Positions 21,528-31,061 of a stretch of 64,000 nucleotides of DNA are shown one piece after another. Within the stretch, counting starts at the first letter, position 1; every line of letters starts with the position of its first letter. The stretch lies in NCBI GenBank assembly GCA_022925895.1, contig JAKSYS010000083.1, positions 1 to 64,000 of the forward strand, read 5' to 3'. The notes beneath the pieces are model-generated. The model was given only the letters and a program-made list of their open reading frames with translations. It made no database searches and was not told where the DNA came from. The position numbers and the translations under genes were made by a program. The stretch comes from Fragilaria crotonensis. Taxonomy: Eukaryota; Bacillariophyta; Fragilariophyceae; Fragilariales; Fragilariaceae.

Positions 21528-22546
21528 TTGCTTGTGATTGCGACAGCTGCTGCTGGCAGCCATAGTTCATTAAATGCATTAAAATGGTGAATGTTATGAA
21601 AACAAATGGCTAGGTTGATACAATGTATGCTGAAATGAGAACACCGCAATGCGTAAAGAACAAATATATATGGTGACTTGGCAAAATATATGTCCAAGGT
21701 ATAGCATGATATCGCCATATGTGATTTTTTATAACTATTTCATTTAAACAAATATGTTGACAAACTATTTGATATGTAACAATATGTGTCACATTGTGAA
21801 TACAATATTGCACCTAAATTGTGAAAAGATACAATATATGTTTGAGACAACATATGTGTTAGCCACTTAACATACATGTGCAGAACTTGCGATAGGGATG
21901 TCATTATCCGGTAACAATTCAAAGCTTAAAAAATAGTTAACATATCCCACCTTCTGATGTCCTCTTTCCTACCAAATTAAAGAACTGCAGGATTACTCGC
22001 CTCTCATTCAGGTAGGACCGCTGGGGCATGGTGCTGTATCAAATGGTATGGAGGAGTATTGATTAAATTGATAACAAGCAGCACCAGCAGCATGGTGTCA
22101 AAAGACGATACTACTGCTAGATGTGGAGTGCTGGTACTACGACTAGTACACCAGCAATCACTTTAGTCTATTGGGTCATTTGTTTCGGTGTTTTAGAGTT
22201 TAGTGTTTCAGCTTTCAGGCTTGTATGCGTAGTGTTGATATGTTGACGCATTTGTAAAATGTTGACCATTTTTTTGTTTTCTTTTTTTTCCATTTAAGGA
22301 CAATCCTAAGCAACAAAAATGTATGTTCGACTGTCGATCCGAGGATTCTGGATTCCCATGGTTTGACCAATTGGATTACGTTTGGATAACTTGAATTCTA
22401 CTATCAGCATACCTGGTAAAAGTACCGGACTCTCCTAGTAGTAGTAGTCGTACAAGGAGTAGTATAGTGGAGATCAAATATATCATGGATGTATGTTTGC
22501 ATATCTATTTATTTGTTTAAAGTTTAAATTCGAAACAAAACCCACC
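21528..22546. other. Right end of the composite transposon and flank
   Basis: An AT-rich subterminal region with repeated ATATGT/ACATAT words runs to the right inverted repeat at 21946-21959. Beyond it, a GTAC-rich patch lies at 22120-22460. No gene was recognised. Confidence 0.5.
21946..21959 (-). repeat. Right terminal inverted repeat of the composite transposon
   Basis: CCCACCTTCTGATG, the reverse complement of 13373-13386. The adjacent AGTTAACATAT block mirrors the left subterminal block. Confidence 0.6.
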
Positions 22547-22991
22547 ATGGATATTTGGGATGACGACTACATTGCCGAAGCAGTGTTGTTGATTATGCAG
22601 GATTCTGACACTACTGACACCTCTGACTCTGACAGTGATTCTGACTTTGACACTGACTCCTCTGACGATGAGGATGAGTATGAAGCACTTATAACTTCTT
22701 ACTATGCTTGGCGTATTAGATATCTGAATGGAATGGCGCCAAATGGACCAGTCGGCGTCATTGCGACCGAACCAAAGACCAAGATAGTCAATGGCAAGCT
22801 GTATCATTTCTGCATGAACCATAACAAAGGAAGGGGGGGCGTGGGTGGTTCATCACCCTACGAAATGCAAGAACCCGCGCCACAAACCTGAAGAACCCGA
22901 GACCGAACATCAAGGCACGAAACGCTCACTCGCAATGGCTTTCGAAGCCGAACAGGACGCAGCTGCCGACGATTTCTCCGACGAGGAATAG
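22547..22991 (+). CDS. Small acidic protein with zinc-knuckle-like motif, gag-like (one frameshift)
   Basis: Starts in an optimal context (CCCACCATGG). The N-terminal 45 residues are acidic Ser/Asp repeats (SDSDSDSDFDTDSSDD). The frame breaks at a G7 run near 22838. Removing one G gives a 147-residue protein that continues AWVVHHPTKCKNPRHKPEEP and ends DDFSDEE at TAG 22991. Across the break it reads HFCMNHNKGRG-AWVVHHPTKC, a C-x3-H...H-x4-C spacing like the knuckles in Copia-type gag proteins of diatoms. No protease, integrase or reverse transcriptase follows, so it may be a solo remnant or a domesticated gag-like gene. Confidence 0.45.
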
Positions 22992-23425
22992 GAAATAGGC
23001 CAAGACGATGTATGCAGTTCCTCGAGAGGAGGTTGAATCTCAAATGACAACAGCAAAGTCGCAAATTGGATGTTCCAGGGTACCAATCCATTCGGACCGA
23101 GCGACTCCTCGCGTCCCAAAATCACTCCGATGAAACGACCACTGACATGTCATGTGGCGATGATGCGATATACTATTACCGTAGCATAGTCTATTTCCTC
23201 CAGAACACTAGAACGACTACAACGTACATTTTTTCCTGGTGTTGTGTAACGTACAGCATGTGGCGCGCTCCAATCTAACCAACGTAAGGATTGGTGCGTG
23301 AGTCGCCCCTTTGCTTTCAGCGAACACTTAAATATTCTCGACGGCCAGGAGCAAAGCGTGATTTTGCGAATTAGCATTGTTCATTTACAGCGTTATCATA
23401 GCACATGCGCGGTTCACCACCAACC
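22992..23425. other. Short intergenic stretch
   Basis: 434 bases between the gag-like ORF and the 3' end of the glycanase gene. Nothing was recognised. Confidence 0.5.
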
Positions 23426-24952
23426 CTAATAGGAGGCGGCGGTCAAGTTAGTAATCCTTTGTCGCAGCAGCTCGGCGGTGGATGCAAGGACGGCGTCGAA
23501 TTCTGTTGTCGATTCCTCTCGCCTTTGATTGATGGTCTTAATGTCATGACTGGTGTATTTTTTCGTTAAATCTTCAATGGCAGGAAACCGATTTGGTTTC
23601 ATTTCCTTCGTGTTTGGCGGCGCGTAAAAGCCAAGAATATATGTTTGTTGTTTCCCCCATTCCTCGTACAGCAGTGGTTTGTCGACGGCAGCTTCGCATG
23701 GGTCAAGATGAATCCATTGATTGTTGTCAAGCAATATCTCAGTCCATACGTGGTCGGCCCAATCGACAATCCATCGGGCTTCGTGACCGAGACTAGAGAG
23801 CATACGATACAGGAGCATGGAGTATTCGCCGCATCGTCCTTGGCGTTTGTCGAGGACGGCCTGAGCCTTGTTGAATCGAGGGAAGCGAGTAAACGATTGA
23901 CACTTATGACATTGGTATAGCTCGGTGCGTCCCGCTTTGCCAGATATCTCGTCCTCAGAAGGGAAAACATATCCGAGGAAACTGCCCTCGTCATTCTCGT
24001 CGTTGTCCTTGCGAGCGTCCTCCTTGTAGGAACTGCCGCACGATCCGCATCGATCATAGTAGTAAGGGTATTGTGATCGAAACCATTCAAGAAAGTGTTG
24101 TAGAATGCGATACTGTTCGACTCGACCTTGTTGGTGAAACGACGTGGCGATCAATTGATTCGTTTCGTTGTTGCCGTATTCACGAAACAGCCAGTTCTTG
24201 AGCGATTCCTTCGTTTCTTCTTTTTCGTCAACCAAGATACCATAAAAGCGATCGGCATAAAGATGTAGCAGGTCGCGGAATCCACCTCGTTTCTCTTTCG
24301 GCTTGTCGGCGTCGTCGCCGCGATGTTTGTCACTGTCGTAGACAGTCATGAGCTCGGTGCGATCGCACAACAATTGTCGTGTTTTCCACTTTTCTCGCAA
24401 AGACTCTCGAACCGTTGGTGAGTTCTCCATTTCCTCTTCAAATATAAGCTCCGTCTTGGCTGGTCGACCCAAAGTATAGTTGATCCACGCTTCAAAGCGT
24501 CGCCTGGAAACGTTGAGGCCGGAATACGTTTCTTTAGATTTTGGATCCTTGTAGGATAGCAGCATCGATTTTCTTCGCTTTTTCTTCTTTTTATCTTCGT
24601 CAAGCTCTTCTGCTTTGTCGTCTTCATTGACTTTCGCCATCATGGCCTCGGAATTAAGCTTTAAATGTACGCTCTGCTGGAGTGTTGTCATGGTTGTTGT
24701 TGTGATGCTGGCGTCCTCCGCCGTGGACAACAAGGACGTCGATCGTCGTTGCGTCCACGCCAACCACAACGGAACAGACATTATTCCCGGACGTGAACGA
24801 GGATTGTATTCCAACGTGACATTCCTGTCTCGATGAATCATCGTCCGTCGATTCATCCGTTGGACCAAGTGGGAGAATGGCATGGCACGGGTGGTTGCTG
24901 TTCGTGTCAACGCACCGATAAGGAATAATGAAATTCGCAAAAGAGTCTTCAT
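23426..24952 (-). CDS. PNG1: Peptide:N-glycanase (transglutaminase-like) with an N-terminal secretory leader
   Basis: A 508-residue intact ORF. The enzyme removes N-glycans from misfolded glycoproteins by cleaving the Asn-glycan amide bond. The transglutaminase-like core is clear: RQGRCGEYSMLLYRMLSSLG with the catalytic Cys, WIVDWADHVWTEI with the His, and WIHLDPCEAAVDKP with the Asp. YEEWGKQQTYILGF closes the core. The two zinc-binding CxxC pairs are CGSCG and CHKC. Upstream, RFYGILVDEKEETKESLKNW and LLHLYADRF match the family's helical part. The unusual feature is the N-terminus: MKTLLRISLFLIGALTRTAT looks like a signal peptide, whereas yeast and animal enzymes are cytosolic or nuclear. An alternative start at the Met following TTRA would remove it. 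Residues 110-130 are Lys/Glu-rich. Confidence 0.92.
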   Translation of the reverse strand: MKTLLRISLFLIGALTRTATTRAMPFSHLVQRMNRRTMIHRDRNVTLEYNPRSRPGIMSVPLWLAWTQRRSTSLLSTAEDASITTTTMTTLQQSVHLKLNSEAMMAKVNEDDKAEELDEDKKKKKRRKSMLLSYKDPKSKETYSGLNVSRRRFEAWINYTLGRPAKTELIFEEEMENSPTVRESLREKWKTRQLLCDRTELMTVYDSDKHRGDDADKPKEKRGGFRDLLHLYADRFYGILVDEKEETKESLKNWLFREYGNNETNQLIATSFHQQGRVEQYRILQHFLEWFRSQYPYYYDRCGSCGSSYKEDARKDNDENDEGSFLGYVFPSEDEISGKAGRTELYQCHKCQSFTRFPRFNKAQAVLDKRQGRCGEYSMLLYRMLSSLGHEARWIVDWADHVWTEILLDNNQWIHLDPCEAAVDKPLLYEEWGKQQTYILGFYAPPNTKEMKPNRFPAIEDLTKKYTSHDIKTINQRREESTTEFDAVLASTAELLRQRITNLTAASY

Positions 24953-25517
24953 TTTTTAAGTTACTAAGGCCATTCGTTGGATTCTTGGTAATGGAGGAGC
25001 TTGGATTGTCAACAGAAACAAGTGAAAATGTCAACCTCTGAAGCGTTGAAATCAGGATCGTTGAAGGTTGAAGGGAGAACAGTGCATATGCGGCATGCAA
25101 CGTGCAGAATGCTATGGGTGTCGGAATTGACCAAAAGAACATCACGAATTTCGGCAGGCCAGGCTGACCCGGAGCGGAACTGCCTATCCCAGAAGATCAG
25201 AAGATATTGCACATTGCACACAATGAGACGCAATGACGGGTGACGGAAATACGCTATGACATGTGAAACTCGCTACTACAGTACTTGCCAGTACCGGTGT
25301 GGTATAATAATCCAGTACAAGTATCGTAAAATGCATTAGTACCATGTACCGGCCCCTTCTATCGTTGCATATGCCCCCTTGTTAAGCGCTAAGGTCACGA
25401 AGCTATATCCACGGTCGTCGATAGGGCAATGCCAACATCGTAACTAGGAAGTACTTGTACTACCGGTAGTAGTTCTCCTGCAGACTGTTGATAACACAAT
25501 ATTAATATTTGTGAAGT
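24953..25517. other. Intergenic stretch with GTAC cluster
   Basis: 565 bases upstream of the glycanase gene and downstream of the RCC1 gene. GTAC motifs cluster at 25275-25350 and 25450-25475. No coding sequence was recognised. Confidence 0.45.
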
Positions 25518-27643
25518 TTAACTTGAAAGACCCAGCATCTTGGATCTTCCTGACACTTCGTACTTTCCATACTTTTTCCACTTTTCAGCGGCTTTAACAG
25601 CCTCCTTTGGTTCCGGAAGACGGTGCCAAATGTTCAAGTCCTTTAGTTGTACCGGTACTCCTAACTTGCCTTCACTGTTCGCCACCTGTTGTCCATCATC
25701 AGCACCATTGATGCCAACATTGCCGCATTGATGCAAGGTCCCATCGAGTCCAACAATCAATGCATGGACGTAGCCACATTCAACATCAATGGCCTTGATC
25801 GGAGCACCAGACTTTGGGTTTGTCAGTTGGACGTGTCGGGGGATGTTCACTATGCCACTGGTTTCTCCCAACCCAATACGACCTCCGTCAGCTTTACCCC
25901 AAGAGTAAACCTTACCGTCCGTCGCCACAGCCATGCTCATGTCAACACCAGCGCTGATTTGCATTATTTTAATGTTCTCATTCACTGCATGGAAACATAA
26001 GGATTAGCAATGAACGAGGTCATTAAATTGTCAGCACACAATGCGATCGTTCGCAGACTCACCAAACTCCATCACTTTCATGGGATACATGTGAGAGCAG
26101 TTGTCTCCGTGACCGAGCGCCCGGTGACTCCAGAGCCGCACGTGTAAACGCCACCGCTATCGTCCAAAAGAATGGTGTGGCGATGTCCAGCACTGGCTCC
26201 CACAATCTTAACACCTTGCAATGAGTCAATCAGTTTGGGAATGCATTGGTCGCTAGCATCGTCCAAGGTCATGTTGATCATGTCCAGGTGTTCTTGGAGA
26301 GCTTCTTGTTCACGCATTTCGCGGACAGCCGCCAAATCTTCGACACGCGGTGCCGCTGCCACAGCTCCCTCAAATCCAACATCATCGTCCAAGTCTCCAC
26401 CGGCCAAGTTCGTGTCTGGGTCATGCTCATAAGGAGTGAACGACCGACCCAAAACGCCATACCGACCAAAGCCCATGGACCAAACTTCTCCCTCCTCCGT
26501 GATTGCCAGAGTATGTCGGCACCCACATGCCACAGATAAGACACACTCATCTTCCAATCCACCTTTCTCGACTTGTTTCGGACTCACTTGCGGTCGTTTG
26601 TCGGCATGTCCTAGCATTCCTAAAAATCCGTCGCCGAACGTGAAGAGGTCACCATCGGAATTGACTGCTGCCGAGTGAATTTCTCCCGCAGACACGCACG
26701 TTATACGCATCCCATTAAAGAATGAAATGTAGGTCGGCTTGATGTAATCTGGAAGTTGCTTGGCTCCGCTGTAACCATGTCCCAGTTGTCCATAGCTGCC
26801 ATTTCCACAACTCAAGACACGCCCGGTGTCTGTCAAAAAGAGGGAATGTGCCACTCGGACAAGACCACCGCCCGCCGAGACTTGTACCACACGGACGCCG
26901 TATCCCAAACTTCCAAAGAGACGTTCAGGGTGCGCAACATCATCGCGATGGCCCGTACCAAGCTGACCGCGACGGCCAACGCCCCAGGCGGCAGCTCCGC
27001 TTCCACCGGGTCCAGACAGGGTGCCATCACCTCCAATCCGAGTGACAGAATGTTCAGGAGAGCACGAGGCGAATCGACCATTGATGCAAGTGGGGAGTTC
27101 AATCGGCTTTTTTGGGTTGCCAGTTTTCAAGTGGCAGTAGCCACGTACACCTTCTTCCAAAAATCTCGCGTACCCGATGAACTCATCGCAATCACCTCGT
27201 CCTTGAGACTTTTTCTGTTTACGGGTGACGACTCGTTTCGTATCACCACCTCCATACGATGCCTCCACAATGGCCCGTGCCTCCGTCTGGTCAGGACACA
27301 AGCTCGTGTGCCTCAATCGGTCCGCAATGTAGTCGAGTCGCGCCTCGGCGAGAGCATAATTCCATGTTTGGCATGTGGAAATCACACATCCCAACTCCCT
27401 TGCGGACAAGAAGGTCCAAATTTGTCTGACGGCCACTTCTGGAAGATCAAGAATCCAACATGTACCGTCACTGCCGCTGCTTTTGTTCGCATTGGCGTCG
27501 GCCAAGGCAGCTTTCCGTGCGGCTTCGGCCGCATCGGCACGTGCCTTTTCCTCTTCCTTGGCTCTCTTTTTGGCCTCTCGTTCTTCCTTCTTGCGGGCCG
27601 CCGCCAGTTGGCGTTCAGCCTTTTCTTCTGCGGATCGTGCCAT
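25518..27643 (-). CDS. F-box-like, RCC1-repeat protein, two exons (one frameshift)
   Basis: Exon 1 is 27643-26063 and exon 2 is 25984-25518, with a 78-base GT-AG intron (gtgagt...tgcag). One base is missing in a G run near 26120: reading [11 protein letters not shown] onward in the next frame restores [19 protein letters not shown], the expected next repeat. About 682 residues result. Residues 1-55 are a charged Glu/Lys/Ala helix. [20 protein letters not shown] then resembles an F-box. RCC1 blades follow: [72 protein letters not shown] and [16 protein letters not shown]. The likely role is a substrate-recognising beta-propeller, perhaps in an SCF ubiquitin ligase if the F-box is real. No catalytic domain is seen. 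Confidence 0.85.
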
Positions 27644-28334
27644 TTTTCTTGTGTCTTTTGAGATTTACTATCTAATGTTGTGATGGTTGTTCGACTTTGG
27701 CAGTGCCTACAGTGAAGGCAGATTCGAAGCGAACTATGTGCACGGAATCTCGTTGGGGTGTGTTTCGTGGACGACATCCATTCCTTTTTCCGTACTCACA
27801 TTTCAGTGTTTCCTATCCTCGTGTGTCGTGTGCGCCTGTCCTTCCTACTCGGAGTCGTATATGCCAAAACTTGATGGAGGTGCACCCGTACGTGGAAAAA
27901 TATGGTACCTTGTACTTGTACACTGGAAGAGAACAAATGATAGAGTGCATTGTGGACTCCAGTTTATGTTGTACTGTACTCGAAGTACGTTGTACCTATG
28001 GCATCGAGTATAAGCGTACGGGGCAAAAGAACTTCAGTACTGTAGTACCAGGTACCGTCGTACAACAGTACTGGCGTACTCGACAGTGGACTCTTGCAGT
28101 GCAATCCATCCTATTGTGAAAGTATGGGTTTTTAATGCAATACTTTATACCACCACGTAGGGAGGCGGTAATGAGTGCTGTACATGTAATTAACACGAGA
28201 TACGCTTGCTAGAATACGCTGAGTTGTTTACTGTCATGTTTTTCGCTAGTATGATGTTCGACAAGTACAGACATGTGTATACAGATCCATGCGGATCACA
28301 TGTCATGTCGCTTCCAACATGTAAATATTTAAAA
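27644..28334. promoter_or_regulatory. Upstream region of the RCC1 gene, GTAC-rich
   Basis: 691 bases between the RCC1 start and the 3' end of the Crypton gene. Between 27890 and 28085 the GTAC core occurs many times (for example CAGTACTGTAGTACCAGGTACC). No coding sequence was recognised. Confidence 0.4.
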
Positions 28335-30579
28335 CTAAATTCTGAGATTGGGATTCAGGGTCCCATCGTTCTTTTGCTTTCTGATTCTGTTGATGATTAT
28401 TGTGACACTTGTCTGGTGTCCATAGATAGCATAAATGCTATCAATTGCTGCATCTGCAGTCATTCCACCACGCACTAAACCCGAAATAATCCGCCAAATC
28501 ACGAGTCGGCGGTGGTACTTGTACTTGCTCTTTCCACCCCTTTCCCTGCTAGTAAACAACCGAGCTGCCTTCCTCCTCCAATTCCGACTTGGTACTCCTG
28601 CCACAGTTCGAACAAATTGCGAGTTGGGCTCAGAACTGCTGGAGCTGCGCCCACTCCATTGAGTGTGGCGACCGCATCGACAGCCATGTCGTCATCATTG
28701 CCGCCCGTCGCCCTCGTCCTCCCTGTGCCACTGTACCCACGGGACCCCGTAAACCTGGTTGCAACGCGATCCTCCTGATGTTTGTATTCACCATAGTAAA
28801 GCCTTTGCGCGTTTCGACCCTATCAGCCATTTGGTTTGATCGCAACTCTTGAATCTCGCGCCGAATCTGACTCGCCAATGACTGAACTGCCAACAACTGC
28901 GCTGCTAATCCGCCAGCTGTTGATGCCATACCTCCTACCCCCCTTCCGCCAGTGCCACCGTTTGCAATACCAACGACTCCTCCCATTCCATCCACAACAC
29001 TTCCATTTTCATCAAGAGAAGGAATGATATCAATATTCACACAACCCTCGTCGCCCGTAATCACCACTGGCACTCTCTTTATAGGATTGTAAAAAGGACT
29101 GTTGCAATCGATTCCAGGATGCAAAGCCGATACGATTTCATTCCACTCAAGTCGAATCTGATCCTTAATGACCGTTGGAACGATCTCGTTTGCCGCATCA
29201 TAAGGTGAGTAAATCATCCAAAGCATTGCCTTACCAAGCACAAGCGACGCATCCTCTGACAACACCTTTCGAATATTTGGAACGACGTTGCTGAGGATGA
29301 AAGTCTTAAGCACAGGTGTCAACCCGGCGTCTCCAGCGCCAGCACCAACACCAGTAGTCGTCGCCAACAACTCATCAGGGAATAGGTAATAGCACGGACC
29401 GCCAATACACAACTTATCAGCAACCTTCGCGTCAGGAAAGGGCAATTCGACATCATCGTAAACATCTGAAACCCGCTTTGCCAACTTCCAGCGCCCGCGA
29501 ATGTCCTTATCATCCTTGTTTATTCCAGACCGTCGCACATGCGTTGACGCGAACTTACGAATTGAATGACTTCCCAATTTATCGTCGACAACACCACCAG
29601 CGAATTCGTCCATTCTGAATATTTTAGTAAAAGCATTGCCTGCAATCTCTTTTGATTTCTTACCTCCAGCAGGGACAGTGTTGTCGTTAGTAAAAGCAAA
29701 CACATAGGGGGAAAGCAAAGCATTTGGATTCGATCGAGCATGTAACTCCAACCACAAAGAGAGACAAGTGAGTACACAATATGTCGTATCCATTGCACCC
29801 AACACAATCTGCCACGGAGCATCTCGTTCCTCGGATACATTTTTCGACCAATTCATACGTGTCTTCAAAGCATTGGGATAAAAATCGTGAACCTGGATAT
29901 TTTCAATCAACACCTGTGTCGTATCGTCGATGCGGCCAATCATGTGAAACTGAAATTTTGTTAGACAGCTCAAACCATACTTCCATAGAAAGCTAGCATT
30001 GTTGCTCTGAAATATATGCTGCATCTTCTGAAACTCTTCTCGTGTTAGTGGACGTTTGACCTTTGAAGCCTTACCCTGCTTCCGGACCTCCTTTTTCTTC
30101 ACACGCCTGATAAGACTGTTCACTTCAATCGATCGTGTAGGATTCCCTTCGTTACGGCCCGACACCCATGCAGTCAAACGATCAGGCATAAAGAATGAAA
30201 GGGCCTTCTTCCAAAGCTCAAGGGAACTACTACGGCACTCTGTTGGGTTTGCATCTAAAGGAGGGTCAGGGTCATCGAAGGTTTTCACATTCATCCAAGC
30301 AACTACATCATCAGGTGTCAGAGCTCGCAATTCACCCTTTGTGTACTGGCGTTCCTTCCCATAATCAACTCCGTGGAAAAATGACATCAAACTGTCAAGG
30401 GAGGACTTGTAATCCAGTGCCACACCCTGAAGGGGTGGCACGGTGCTCGCAGCGAGTTCGTCATCGTCAGCGTAGGACACCATTTTTTGTGATCGACTCG
30501 TGTTCTCTGATCTTGTACGAAGAAATGCAAATTCTGACACACAGTCTGCTGGTGCTGGTGGATACCATATGGCATACAT
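28335..30579 (-). mobile_element. Crypton-type tyrosine recombinase with GCR1_C-like domain (two frameshifts)
   Basis: The long frame from ATG 30579 covers the recombinase. The catalytic pattern is Arg in MIGRIDDTTQV, H-x-x-R in LGSHSIRKFASTHVRRSG, then GRWK, and the nucleophile Tyr in SDVYDDVELP. CIGGPCYYLF follows, as in other diatom Cryptons. Two missing bases, near 28655 and 28565, hide the C-terminus. Restoring them gives about 748 residues with a GCR1_C-like DNA-binding domain: NLFELWQEYQVGIGG, RKAARLFTSRERGGKSKYKY, HRRLVIWRIISGLVR, AAIDSIYAIYGHQTSVTIII. That domain pairing is characteristic of Cryptons, which integrate as circular DNA by recombination. A Gly-rich linker precedes the C-terminal domain. 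The element ends were not found; Cryptons lack inverted repeats. Confidence 0.82.
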
Positions 30580-31061
30580 ACGTTTACCACGTACTGCGCA
30601 CCTCTCTGCCTCATCTTAAAGAGTGGTACAAGTGGTACTAAGGGGCTGTGAAACTCTACCGAGGGTACCACTTAGTGGTACAAGATACCTAATTCAAGTG
30701 TTAGTATAAAACCACGTGACCTACTGCAAAATACCCTACATTTTGAAATGGTATGCCAAACGTATGCTGAAAGTACGCATACGACACTTGTACACCTGGC
30801 CACGAGAAAATACCATTGTAGTGGTATTTCAGGGATAATGTACGGGTAGCCCGTGCCAGCGCACTCAAACTTCCATCCGACAACGAATCTAGCGACAAAA
30901 CCGAAGAACGACACCCATGGCACATGATTCTCATCGATTTCTCAGTGCATTTCCGCAGAGTTGACATGCTTCGACTTTGTTGATTCACCAGAGACGAACA
31001 ATCATTAGTCCGTCATCCGTTTTATTTGATTTCATTCATAGGTCATCCCAAGTCACTACAG
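30580..31061. promoter_or_regulatory. Divergent region between the Crypton and POLH genes
   Basis: 482 bases. GTAC and near-palindromic GTGGTAC words cluster between 30620 and 30840, close to the Crypton start. The 200 bases before POLH lack them. Confidence 0.4.

Larger units (their letters stand above)
13373..21959. mobile_element. Composite DNA transposon, about 8.6 kb, with short terminal inverted repeats
   Basis: Both ends carry CATCAGAAGGTGGG pointing inward (13373-13386 and, inverted, 21946-21959). Beside each is a shared subterminal block ATATGTTAACTATTT[G/T]TTAAG. The interior holds a decayed transposase with a finger-like N-terminus (plus strand), an opposing ORF with an oxygenase-like HxD...H pattern (minus strand), and an Ala/Lys-rich accessory ORF (plus strand). 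The flanks ACCCTC and TCCTCT do not give a clear target duplication. The transposase resembles the Plavaka/KDZ group of CACTA-related elements, a link based on motif memory. Two adjacent or nested elements are possible, since the 18.7-19.7 kb gap contains no gene. Confidence 0.6.

Noticed and set aside
26756-27661. 301-codon plus-strand ORF
   Set aside because: Antisense shadow of the RCC1 gene, whose blades are clear on the minus strand.
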